Positions 1-6,375 of a stretch of 8,067 nt of DNA are shown here, piece after piece (the first letter of the stretch is position 1; every line of letters begins with the position of its first letter). The stretch is taken from assembly GCA_964550935.1 (NCBI GenBank), contig CAZKBB010000082.1, forward strand, positions 1 to 8,067, read 5' to 3'. The notes beneath the pieces were generated by a model, which was not told the DNA's origin, did no database searches, and saw nothing but the letters and a program-made list of their open reading frames with translations. The stretch comes from JBCBSP01 sp964550935 (GTDB lineage: Bacteria > Pseudomonadota > Alphaproteobacteria > Caulobacterales > Maricaulaceae). The position numbers were made by a program, and so were the translations under genes.

Positions 1-593
1 TGCAGGTCCTTGTGGTTCCGGTCGAGCGTCGGCTGATCGCCGGTATAGGCGTGGATCGTGGTCATGTGACCGCGCGCGATGCCGACCGCGTCGTTCAGCG
101 CCTTGGCCACAGGGGCGAGCCCGTTCGTGGTGCACGAGGCGTTCGAGACGATGACGTCCTCGGCGGTGAGATCGGCGTGGTTCACGCCGTAGACCACGGT
201 GCGGTCGGCGTTCTTGGCCGGGGCCGAGCACAGGACGCGCTTGGCGCCGGAGCTCAAGTGCGCGCTCGCGGCCTCCTTTGAGTTAAACTTGCCGGTGCAC
301 TCCAGCACCAGGTCGACGCCGAGATCGGACCAGGGCAGCTGGGCGGGGTCGCGGTTGGAGACCTTCTGGATCTTGCCGAAGCCGGCGTCGATCCAGTCCG
401 GACCGGTCCCGATGTCGCCCGGCAGGCGGCCGTGGACGCTGTCATATTTGAGAAGGTGGGCGTTGGTCTCCGGCGTCGCGGAATCGTTGATCGCGACGAT
501 CTCCACCTCGCCCCAGCGCTCCTGCTCGATCACCGCGCGCAGGGCGAGCCGTCCGATCCGGCCGAAACCGTTGATCGCTGCGCGAAGGGCCAT
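1..593 (-). CDS. gap: Glyceraldehyde-3-phosphate dehydrogenase, N-terminal 197 residues (runs off left edge)
   Basis: Cytosolic glycolytic/gluconeogenic enzyme that converts glyceraldehyde-3-phosphate to 1,3-bisphosphoglycerate with NAD(P) and phosphate. The protein starts MALRAAINGFGRIGRL, the Rossmann nucleotide-binding motif. VAINDSATPETNAHLLKYDS follows near residues 33-52, with Asp37 at the end of the second strand, as in NAD-preferring enzymes. The active-site motif SNASCTTN is intact with catalytic Cys154. The visible part ends inside the catalytic domain around HAYTGDQPTLDRNHKDL. Family length is about 335 residues, so roughly 140 are missing beyond the edge. The ATG at 593-591 is preceded by AGGAG (604-600) six bases upstream. 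It is transcribed away from sqdB. In many alphaproteobacteria pgk follows gap, but that would lie outside the window. Identification is very secure; cofactor preference is inferred. Confidence 0.97.
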   Translation of the reverse strand, partial: MALRAAINGFGRIGRLALRAVIEQERWGEVEIVAINDSATPETNAHLLKYDSVHGRLPGDIGTGPDWIDAGFGKIQKVSNRDPAQLPWSDLGVDLVLECTGKFNSKEAASAHLSSGAKRVLCSAPAKNADRTVVYGVNHADLTAEDVIVSNASCTTNGLAPVAKALNDAVGIARGHMTTIHAYTGDQPTLDRNHKDL

Positions 594-675
594 GGAGCGC
601 TCCTGAAATCGTGGCGGTCGTGATTGGACGGCGAGGGCGGTCCGCCCCTGCGGCGTCTCGCCTTGATGCGGGCGC

Positions 676-704
676 GGTTTAGCCCCTTCGCGCGGGCGCG
701 TCCA
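676..704 (-). promoter_or_regulatory. Candidate housekeeping promoter for gap
   Basis: Read on the - strand, TGGACGC (704-698) is followed after 14 bases by GCTAAACC (683-676). The known Caulobacter housekeeping sigma consensus is TTGACGS, 10-14 bases, GCTANAWC. Each element differs from it at one position. This would put the gap transcription start around 668-670, giving a leader of about 75 bases before the ATG at 593. No equally good match was found facing sqdB in the same 239-bp divergent region. Judged by eye only; GC-rich DNA gives chance matches. Confidence 0.45.
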
Positions 705-832
705 TACGCGGGGATGACAAACGCGAGCGGGCGGCGGACGCGGCGGCGCACGAGCGGCTTGCATCCCCCGCCCGGCCCTGCCAGAACCCGAAGAAATCGG
801 GCGGCGACCCCCCTATCCGGCGAGGATGACCC

Positions 833-2035
833 ATGAAAGTTCTTGTGCTTGGCGGCGACGGTTTCTGCGGCTGGCCTTCCGCGCTGCACCTGTCCGCGCG
901 CGGCCACGATGTGGTGATCGTGGACAATCTTTCGCGCCGCAAGATCGACATCGAGCTTGAAGTCGACAGCCTCACCCCGATCCGCCCGATCGGCGAACGC
1001 CTGCGCGTGTGGAAGGAGGTCACCGGCAAGGAGATCAAGTTCCGCGACTTCACCGTGGGGCTGAACTACCAGCAGCTCGCCGACCTGATCAAAGACGAGC
1101 AGCCCGACGCCATCGTGCACTTCGCCGAGCAGCGCGCCGCGCCCTACTCGATGAAGAGCGTGCGCCACAAGCGCTACACGGTGAACAACAATCTCAACGC
1201 CACCAACGACGTGCTCGCCGCGATCGTGGACTCCGGCCTCGACATCCACCTGGTGCATCTCGGCACCATGGGCGTCTACGGCTATGGCACGGCGGGCATG
1301 AAGATCCCGGAAGGCTATCTGAAGGTGAAGGTGGAGACCTCCGAAGGCCTGAAGGAGGAGGAGATCCTCTATCCGGCCAATCCGGGTTCGATCTATCACA
1401 TGACCAAGACCCAGGATCAGCTCTTCTTCCACTTCTACAACAAGAACGACAAGGTGAAGATCACCGACCTCCACCAGGGCATCGTCTGGGGCACCCAGAC
1501 CGCGGAGACGAAGAAGGACGAGCGCCTGATCAACCGGTTCGACTATGACGGCGATTACGGCACCGTCCTGAACCGCTTCCTGATGCAGGCCGCCATCGAC
1601 TTCCCGCTCACCGTGCACGGTACGGGCGGACAGACGCGCGCCTTCATCCATATCCAGGACACGGTGCGCTGTATCCAGCTCGCGGTGGAGAACCCGCCTC
1701 AGACCGGCGAGAAGACGCGCATCATGAACCAGATGACCGAGACGCACCGCGTGCGCGATCTGGCCAAGATGATCGCGGACATGGCCGGCGCGGACATCGC
1801 CTACCTGCCGAACCCGCGCAACGAGGCCGACGAGAACGACCTCCACGTGGAGAACGACACCTTCCTGTCCATGGGGCTGCAGCCGATCACGCTGGCTGAA
1901 GGCCTGATGGAGGAGGTCACCGAGATCGCGCGCAAATACGCCGACCGGTGCGACCGCTCAAAGGTGAAGTCGGTGTCCTACTGGAACAAGGACCGCCAGG
2001 CCGCCGACGCCGCCGCGGAGCAGAAGGCGAGCTGA
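833..2035 (+). CDS. sqdB: UDP-sulfoquinovose synthase (SqdB/SQD1 family)
   Basis: Makes UDP-sulfoquinovose from UDP-glucose and sulfite, the committed step to the sulfolipid SQDG. It is a soluble short-chain dehydrogenase/reductase-type enzyme with tightly bound NAD. The 400-residue protein opens with the Rossmann motif GGDGFCGW (residues 7-14; GxxGxxG at 7, 10, 13). Then come HFAEQRAAPYSM (96-107), LGTMGVYG (143-150), YHMTK (188-192), DLHQGIVWG (212-220), FDYDGDYGTVLNRF (236-249) and GGQTRAFIHIQDTV (265-278). The last part has NPRNEADEN (327-335), as in plant SQD1. The expected catalytic residues Thr145, Tyr188 and Lys192 are present. Length matches bacterial SqdB. GAGGA at 822-826 lies six bases before the ATG. 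No sqdC, sqdD or sqdX homologue is adjacent, so the glycosyltransferase must be elsewhere or the sugar nucleotide is used differently. A generic NDP-sugar epimerase is unlikely given the SQD1-specific motifs. Confidence 0.93.
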   Translation: MKVLVLGGDGFCGWPSALHLSARGHDVVIVDNLSRRKIDIELEVDSLTPIRPIGERLRVWKEVTGKEIKFRDFTVGLNYQQLADLIKDEQPDAIVHFAEQRAAPYSMKSVRHKRYTVNNNLNATNDVLAAIVDSGLDIHLVHLGTMGVYGYGTAGMKIPEGYLKVKVETSEGLKEEEILYPANPGSIYHMTKTQDQLFFHFYNKNDKVKITDLHQGIVWGTQTAETKKDERLINRFDYDGDYGTVLNRFLMQAAIDFPLTVHGTGGQTRAFIHIQDTVRCIQLAVENPPQTGEKTRIMNQMTETHRVRDLAKMIADMAGADIAYLPNPRNEADENDLHVENDTFLSMGLQPITLAEGLMEEVTEIARKYADRCDRSKVKSVSYWNKDRQAADAAAEQKAS

Positions 2036-2083
2036 GCCGCGCCCGTCGCGCCTGAGCGACAGATCGCCCAGCGCCGCCGCGTT

Positions 2084-2133
2084 AGACCCTCCAGGACCGG
2101 GGCGACACCGCCCCGCTTCGTCGAGGAGGGTCT
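2084..2133 (+). promoter_or_regulatory. Long hairpin that masks the DUF1800 ribosome binding site
   Basis: A perfect 9-bp outer stem pairs 2084-2092 (agaccctcc) with 2125-2133 (ggagggtct). Inside it, gac 2095-2097 pairs with gtc 2120-2122. A perfect 7-bp stem, cggggcg 2098-2104 with cgccccg 2109-2115, closes an acac tetraloop. The outer 3' arm covers most of the Shine-Dalgarno sequence (gaggaggg, 2123-2130), and the DUF1800 ATG follows at 2137. Folded, it would hinder ribosome access. No T-run follows, so an ordinary intrinsic terminator for sqdB is less likely, although read-through attenuation is possible. The pairing is seen directly; the regulatory role is inferred. Confidence 0.6.
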
Positions 2134-2136
2134 GTC

Positions 2137-3501
2137 ATGCGGGAAAGAGATGCGGCCATCGCCGCGACGCGGTTCGGGCTCGGCGCCCGGCCGGGCGAGA
2201 TCGAGGCTGCGGCCGAGGCCGGACCGCGCAACTGGCTGAGGCGTCAGATTGCGGCCGGCGCGCCGGACATCGGCCCGGTTCCGACATCGCGCGAATGCTG
2301 GCTCGCGCTTTTGCGCTATCGCGACGAGATCGACCGCATCCAGAACGAGGGCGGGGCCGATCTCGAAGCGCGCATCGCCGAGGCGCAGCGGCGCCTGCGC
2401 GAGCCAACCCTCGCCCATGTCGCCGCGCGCACCGGCGCGGCGGTCGCGACCCCGGCCTCCTTCGCCGAGCGCTGGGTGCGGTTTTGGTCGAACCACTTCA
2501 CCGTCGCCGCGTCCGGCCAGGAAAGCGCCGTGCTGGCGCCGACGCTGGAGGCCGAGGCGATCCGCCCGAACCTGTTCGGCGCGTTCGAGGACCTCGCCCT
2601 CGCCGCGATCCTGCATCCGGCGATGCTGGTCTATCTCGACAATCACGTCTCGGTCGGGCCGAACTCTCCAGCCGGGCGCTATGCGGGTCGCGGCCTGAAC
2701 GAGAACCTCGCCCGCGAAGCGCTGGAGCTGCACACCGTCGGCTCGCAGGCCGGGTACGCTCAAGACGACGTGGAGGCGTTCGCGCGCGCCCTGACGGGCT
2801 GGACGATCGGCTCGCGCGGCCTTCACCCGCAGGACCAATGGGGCGTCGGCCTGTTCGATCCGCGCCTGCACGAGCCCGGCGCGCAGGCCGTGATGGGCGT
2901 CGTCTATCCCGATCGCGGCGCGGACCAGGCCCGTTCGATCATCCGCAATCTGGCGCGCGCGCCTGAGACCGCGCGGCGGATCTCGGAGAAGATCGCCCGC
3001 CACTTCCTCACAGATGAGCCGAGCCCAGCGCAGATCAGCCATATCGAGCTGGCCTGGCGGCGCTCGCGCGGTGATCTCGCCGAGGTGGCGCGCGCTGTGA
3101 TCGAGGCGCCGGGCGCGTTCGATCCGGCCTTCGCCAAGTTCAAGCCGCCGGAAGCCTTCCTGATCTCGGGTCTGCGCGCGCTGGACGCCGAGCCGCCCGA
3201 GCCGGAAATGCTGATCCCGGCCTTCACCGCGATCGGCCAGATCCCCTTCACCGCGCCCTCGCCGGAAGGCTGGCCCGACGATGAAGCAAGCTGGGCCGAT
3301 CCGGACGCGGTGAAGAAGCGACTGGAGTTCTCCAACGCGCTGGCCCGGCGCGTCGGCGGGCGTGCGATGCCGGTTCAGCGCGCCGAAGCCGTGCTCGGTG
3401 AGCGCCTCGACCCGGACACCGCATTGGCCGTCTCGCGAGCGGAAAGCCCCATCCAGGGCTTCACCCTGTTCCTCATGTCGCCGGACTTCATGCGCCGCTA
3501 G
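2137..3501 (+). CDS. DUF1800 family protein, partner of DUF1501
   Basis: Function is unknown; the family is typically encoded next to a DUF1501 gene, as here. The 454-residue protein has the family landmarks in order: RFGLGARPGEI (12-22), WVRFWSNHF (113-121), ILHPAMLVYLDNHVS (158-172), GLNENLAREALELHTVG (186-202), the GYAQDDVEAFARALTGW stretch (207-222), KIARHFLTDEP (285-295), KFKPPEAFLISGLRAL (334-349), GQIPF near 367 and EGWPDDEASW near 377-386. It ends FLMSPDFMRR, the usual close. There is no N-terminal signal peptide. An in-frame stop at 2083-2085, with no alternative start codon after it, rules out a longer form. GAGGAGGG (2123-2130) is six bases before the ATG but lies in a hairpin. Its stop is 30 bp before DUF1501, which suggests one transcript. 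The family assignment is firm and the biochemical role is not known. Confidence 0.9.
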   Translation: MRERDAAIAATRFGLGARPGEIEAAAEAGPRNWLRRQIAAGAPDIGPVPTSRECWLALLRYRDEIDRIQNEGGADLEARIAEAQRRLREPTLAHVAARTGAAVATPASFAERWVRFWSNHFTVAASGQESAVLAPTLEAEAIRPNLFGAFEDLALAAILHPAMLVYLDNHVSVGPNSPAGRYAGRGLNENLAREALELHTVGSQAGYAQDDVEAFARALTGWTIGSRGLHPQDQWGVGLFDPRLHEPGAQAVMGVVYPDRGADQARSIIRNLARAPETARRISEKIARHFLTDEPSPAQISHIELAWRRSRGDLAEVARAVIEAPGAFDPAFAKFKPPEAFLISGLRALDAEPPEPEMLIPAFTAIGQIPFTAPSPEGWPDDEASWADPDAVKKRLEFSNALARRVGGRAMPVQRAEAVLGERLDPDTALAVSRAESPIQGFTLFLMSPDFMRR

Positions 3502-3507
3502 CGCGCA

Positions 3508-3531
3508 GGACCTCGCTCAAGGAGGCGTTCC
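3508..3531 (+). promoter_or_regulatory. Small hairpin over the DUF1501 ribosome binding site
   Basis: CCTC (3511-3514) can pair with GAGG (3522-3525), and GGA (3508-3510) with TCC (3529-3531), leaving a 3-base bulge (3526-3528) and a 7-base loop. This covers the Shine-Dalgarno aaggagg (3519-3525) just before the ATG at 3532. The structure is short and could arise by chance; it is listed because two stronger hairpins of this kind occur in the window. Confidence 0.25.
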
Positions 3532-4701
3532 ATGACCCGCTTTTCGATCAATCGCCGCCGTCTTCTGCTGACCGGCCTGGCCGGCGGCGTGCTCACCGCG
3601 CCCGGCGCGCGGGCCGCGTTCGCTCAGGTCCCGCGCACCAACGGGCGCAAGCTCGTGCTTGTGATCTTGAGGGGCGCGATGGACGGGCTCGCGGCGCTCG
3701 CGCCCGTGTCGGAGCCGCGCTATGCCGAGCTTCGCGGCGCGCTCGCCCTTTCGGGGGGTACGCCGCTCCCCGGCGGGTTCCGCCTGCACCCGCGCTTTGA
3801 GGCGCTCGCCTCGATGTGGGCGCGCGGTGAGGCGCTGGCGCTGCACGCCGCCGCCTCGCCCTATCGCGAGCGCAGCCACTTCGACGGTCAGGACATGCTG
3901 GAGACCGGCGGGACGGAGATCGGGCTGCTGCGCGAGGGCTGGCTGAACCGCGCGCTGCAGGTGATGGGCGCGGGCGCGCCCGGCGCGGTCGGCATCGGAC
4001 CGGCCCTGCCGCTCGTCCTGCGCGGCGAGGCCGAGACCGCGACCTGGTCGCCGCCGGTCCTGCCCGAAGTGGACGCAAGCACGATCACGCGGCTCATGGA
4101 CCTCTACGCCGACGACGCGGTCCTCGGCCCTGCGCTTCAGACCGCGATCGACACCGATCTGATCGCCGGCGACGGCGATGGCGGCGGGGCGCGCATGGGC
4201 CCGGCCGATCTCGCCGAGGCGGCGGCCAATCTGATGACCGCGCCCGGCGGGCCGGATCTCGCCGTGATCGAGCTGGAGGGGTGGGACACCCATGTGAATC
4301 AGGGCGCCGACGAGGGCGCGCTCGCCAACCGCTTCTCCGATCTCGACGCCGCGCTCGGCGCTTTGAAGGCCGGGCTCGGGACCGCCTGGGGCGAGACCGC
4401 GGTGCTCGTGGCCACGGAGTTCGGCCGCACCGTGCGGGTGAACGGCGGGAACGGCACCGATCACGGCGCCGGAAGCGTCGCCTTCCTCGCCGGCGGCGCG
4501 GTGCGCGGCGGCGACGTGATCGGCGACTGGCCGGGCCTGAACACGCTCCATGAAGACCGCGACCTCGCCCCGGCCAACGATTTGCGCGCGCTGTTCAAGG
4601 GCGTGCTGCGCGACCTCTGGGGCCTCGACCGGGCCGACCTCGACCGTATTGTTTTTCCAGACAGTTCGGGCGTTCGCGCCTTCGATGGCCTGATCGTGTG
4701 A
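3532..4701 (+). CDS. DUF1501 family protein, Tat-exported, alkaline-phosphatase-like fold
   Basis: Predicted periplasmic protein of unknown activity. DUF1501 belongs to the alkaline phosphatase/sulfatase-like superfamily. The N-terminus carries a twin-arginine signal: NRRRLLLTG (residues 7-15), a hydrophobic stretch to about residue 22, then PGARAAFAQ with likely cleavage after Ala28 or Ala31. Mature landmarks are LVLVILRGAMDGL (41-53), SHFDGQDMLETG (115-126), ELEGWDTHVNQG (247-258), VATEFGRTVRVNGGNGTDHG (293-312) and GDVIGDWPGL (327-336). These are the conserved DUF1501 blocks, with metal-site-like residues Asp252, His254, Glu296, Asp310 and His311. The 389-residue length is normal. AAGGAGG (3519-3525) lies six bases before the ATG. 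It follows DUF1800 by 30 bp and precedes the DUF5615 gene by 43 bp. Family and export route are well supported; substrate and catalysis are unknown. Confidence 0.9.
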   Translation: MTRFSINRRRLLLTGLAGGVLTAPGARAAFAQVPRTNGRKLVLVILRGAMDGLAALAPVSEPRYAELRGALALSGGTPLPGGFRLHPRFEALASMWARGEALALHAAASPYRERSHFDGQDMLETGGTEIGLLREGWLNRALQVMGAGAPGAVGIGPALPLVLRGEAETATWSPPVLPEVDASTITRLMDLYADDAVLGPALQTAIDTDLIAGDGDGGGARMGPADLAEAAANLMTAPGGPDLAVIELEGWDTHVNQGADEGALANRFSDLDAALGALKAGLGTAWGETAVLVATEFGRTVRVNGGNGTDHGAGSVAFLAGGAVRGGDVIGDWPGLNTLHEDRDLAPANDLRALFKGVLRDLWGLDRADLDRIVFPDSSGVRAFDGLIV

Positions 4702-4744
4702 ATCACGGTAGCCATATGCAGTTCCATAGGCGCGGAGCGGCGCG

Positions 4745-5167
4745 ATGTTCGCCCTCTTCAAGACCCGCGCGGACGACCCGCCATCCCCGGCCGCCCGCAT
4801 CGCGCCGCGGCCCGATCCGGTCGCGTTCAACCGCAAGCCGGGCCTCGTCGTGGACGCCAACCTGCCCGTCGCGCTGTCCGACGCCCTGAGGGCGCGCCGC
4901 GAGGACAGCGTCCATGTGAGCGAGGTGGGGCTCGCCGAGCGTGACGACGAGGCGATCGCGGACTTCGCTGCGCGCCTGTCACGCGCCGTGGTCACGCGCG
5001 ACGCCGACTTCATCGCCTTCACCCGCCGGCGCGGCTATCCGATCCAGATCGTCCATATCCGCCTTGGTCAGGCCGACCGCGCCGCGCTCCTGGACGCGCT
5101 CGAGCGCGGCTGGGCCGAAGCCGCCGCGGCGCTGGCGCGCGGCGAAGCGCTGGTGAGCCTGGGTTGA
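4745..5167 (+). CDS. DUF5615 family PIN-like protein with N-terminal extension
   Basis: Small PIN-like domain protein, possibly a nuclease. Relatives are often toxin-like partners of DUF433-type antitoxins, but no antitoxin gene is visible here. The domain starts at about residue 34: LVVDANLPVALSDALRA (34-50) holds the first acidic residue, Asp37. HVSEVGLAERDDEAIADFA (57-75) gives Asp67, Asp68 and Glu69. AVVTRDADFIAF (81-92) has the TRDxDF motif with Asp86 and Asp88, and a strand with IVHIRLG closes the core. Residues 1-33 form an extra proline-rich, charged stretch with no recognisable domain. The ATG is supported by GGAG (4734-4737) seven bases upstream, and no later start has a good ribosome site. 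It lies 43 bp after DUF1501 and is likely in the same transcript. Its stop is two bases from repeat copy A. The fold assignment is good; nuclease activity is inferred. Confidence 0.8.
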   Translation: MFALFKTRADDPPSPAARIAPRPDPVAFNRKPGLVVDANLPVALSDALRARREDSVHVSEVGLAERDDEAIADFAARLSRAVVTRDADFIAFTRRRGYPIQIVHIRLGQADRAALLDALERGWAEAAAALARGEALVSLG

Positions 5168-5168
5168 G

Positions 5169-5278
5169 CTGAACTCCCGGCCAAGCGGCGAAGCCGCGCA
5201 GAGCCGGACCTCGGTGCGGAAGGGCGCGTAATCGCAACGAGGTCCCGGATCTCCGCTGCGCTCCGTCCGGGAATTCAA
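5169..5278. repeat. Palindromic intergenic repeat, copy A
   Basis: Non-coding element of 110 bp between the convergent stops of the DUF5615 and EEP genes. The ends are inverted repeats: tgaactcccgg (5170-5180) and ccgggaattca (5267-5277), with one mismatch. The left half folds as gcggc/gccgc (5185-5189 with 5193-5197, gaa loop) inside ccggc/gccgg (5177-5181 with 5203-5207). The right half pairs tcccgga (5243-5249) with tccggga (5266-5272). It aligns along its length with copies B and C in the same orientation. Being placed between two facing genes, it could act as a two-way terminator or mRNA-end structure, though it lacks T-runs. Confidence 0.85.
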
Positions 5279-5288
5279 CGCCGCGGCC

Positions 5289-6314
5289 TCACCGCGCTTC
5301 GAATTCGCACCAGAGCGGGAGGTGATCGCTGACGCGCCAGCTCATGGACTGGGCGGTGAGCTGGGGCTCGGCCATGAACAGCCGGTCCTTGAAGTTGAAC
5401 CCGCCGGCGGAGCGGAAACGCAGCGACAGCTTGATGTCCTCGTCGTCGGCGAACCAGGCGATCTGGTCGTAGTATTTCGGCGGCTTACCGTCGGCCTTGA
5501 ACGAGACCGTGCGCGGTTCGTCGTCGAGCTCGGGCGGGATGAAGAGCCCTGTGGAGCGGAACGCCTCGTCGTTCACATCGCCCTTGTTATCGATGTTGAA
5601 GTCGCCGAGCAGCATCAAAGAGTGGCCCCACTCCGCGGTGTCGCTCGCCCAGTCGCGCATCCATTGCGCGATTGCGTAGAGTTCGGGCGTGCGGTCTTCG
5701 TACCCCTCGCCGTAGAGCACGTGCATGGTGGTGAGGATGAACGTCTCCCGCCCCGCCCGGAAGCTCACCGCGTAGGGGCTGCGCGCGAACTGCCTGAAGG
5801 GCGCGCCGGCGCGCTGTTGCAGCGCCTCTTGAACGTCGTAATCGTCCGGAACGGTGAGTTCGCCGGCGAGGCCGGAGAGCTGCACGCGGCTGGTGTCGAA
5901 AATGAAGGCCATGCGCTCGCGATTGCCCGCATCGCCGCGGTTCTCATCGGTCATGATGAAGGACCAGGACGGTCCCAGCGTCTTCATCAGAACGCGCAAC
6001 GCCTTGAAGTTGCGCGTCACCTCCTGCACCGCGATGACGTCGAAGCGCGAGATGATCTCGGCTATGTAGACGAGCCCGCGCCAGTTGCGTTTGGGACTTT
6101 CATCGCCGGAGCGCCAGCGCTCGGTCAGCCCGCCGAAGGCGCGGATGTTCCAGGTGGCGATGAGGAGGTTGCGCCCCACGTCGCGCTTCGGCGGGACTTC
6201 GGCATCGAGCGCAGCGCGCAGGGCTCGCATCTCGGCCTGCATCGCCGCGATGGCGGCGGCCTCGCCCGGATCGTCGGACGCGACGCGCTCCCAATCGTGC
6301 AGACTGACGCTCAT
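5289..6314 (-). CDS. Endonuclease/exonuclease/phosphatase (EEP) family protein
   Basis: Metal-dependent phosphodiesterase or nuclease of the DNase I-like EEP fold; the substrate is not known. The protein has 341 residues from the chosen start MSVSLHDWER. Residues 16-40 form a charged alanine-rich helix ahead of the catalytic domain. Motifs in order are LIATWNIRAFG (51-61, Asn56), FDVIAVQEV (91-99, metal-binding Glu98), ERMAFIFDTSRV (133-144), TTMHVLYG (195-202, His198), LMLLGDFNID (233-242, Asp238 and Asn240), YYDQIAW (281-287, Asp283) and WRVSDHLPLWCEF (326-338, Asp330-His331). The set is complete, so an active enzyme is expected. No signal peptide is seen. A TTG at 6356-6354 would add 14 residues, but the ATG at 6314-6312 has GGGAGG (6325-6320) five bases upstream and is preferred. 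The gene follows the phosphatase gene by 61 bp on the same strand. Its ribosome site lies in a hairpin. Confidence 0.87.
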   Translation of the reverse strand: MSVSLHDWERVASDDPGEAAAIAAMQAEMRALRAALDAEVPPKRDVGRNLLIATWNIRAFGGLTERWRSGDESPKRNWRGLVYIAEIISRFDVIAVQEVTRNFKALRVLMKTLGPSWSFIMTDENRGDAGNRERMAFIFDTSRVQLSGLAGELTVPDDYDVQEALQQRAGAPFRQFARSPYAVSFRAGRETFILTTMHVLYGEGYEDRTPELYAIAQWMRDWASDTAEWGHSLMLLGDFNIDNKGDVNDEAFRSTGLFIPPELDDEPRTVSFKADGKPPKYYDQIAWFADDEDIKLSLRFRSAGGFNFKDRLFMAEPQLTAQSMSWRVSDHLPLWCEFEAR

Positions 6315-6348
6315 CCTCGCCTCCCGCGCCTTCAGGAGGAGAGAGGAT
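6313..6348 (-). promoter_or_regulatory. Hairpin masking the EEP ribosome site and start codon
   Basis: Read on the - strand, ATCCTC (6348-6343) pairs perfectly with GAGGAT (6318-6313), which includes the A and T of the ATG start codon. Within it, CCTCC (6339-6335) pairs with GGAGG (6324-6320), the Shine-Dalgarno core. The stems are separated by a 3-by-1 internal loop, and the apical loop is 10 bases. The upstream CCTCCT also matches the anti-Shine-Dalgarno core of 16S rRNA, so it acts as a built-in decoy partner. Pairing is seen directly; translational control is inferred. Confidence 0.5.
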
Positions 6349-6375
6349 ACCACCAATGCGTGCGCTGCGGCAGCC

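Noticed and set aside
630..662. ggcgag/ctcgcc inverted repeat in the gap-sqdB divergent region
   Set aside because: Only six pairs around a 21-base interior, in very GC-rich DNA; not distinguishable from chance.
759..787. TTGCAT as a -35 element for sqdB
   Set aside because: No acceptable -10 element lies at the right distance (the 17-base spacer leads to cagaac).
530..1846. 438-codon open frame on the - strand across sqdB and the gap leader
   Set aside because: Antisense to sqdB and overlapping the gap start; translation is repetitive Val/His/Leu/Arg-rich text typical of a GC-rich shadow frame.
1978..3042. 354-codon - strand frame across DUF1800
   Set aside because: Antisense to a gene with strong family motifs; composition is that of a shadow frame.
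3517..5022. 501-codon open frame on the - strand across DUF1501 and DUF5615
   Set aside because: It runs antisense to two genes with clear families, has low-complexity Arg/Ala/Gly/His-rich translation and no motif. Long antisense frames are expected at this GC content.
5169..5278. Repeat copy A as a standard rho-independent terminator
   Set aside because: The stems are strong but no T-run follows on either strand, so a classical intrinsic terminator is not supported.
6315..6356. TTG start extending the EEP protein by 14 residues
   Set aside because: The ATG at 6314 has a better-placed GGGAGG, and the extra residues carry no conserved feature.
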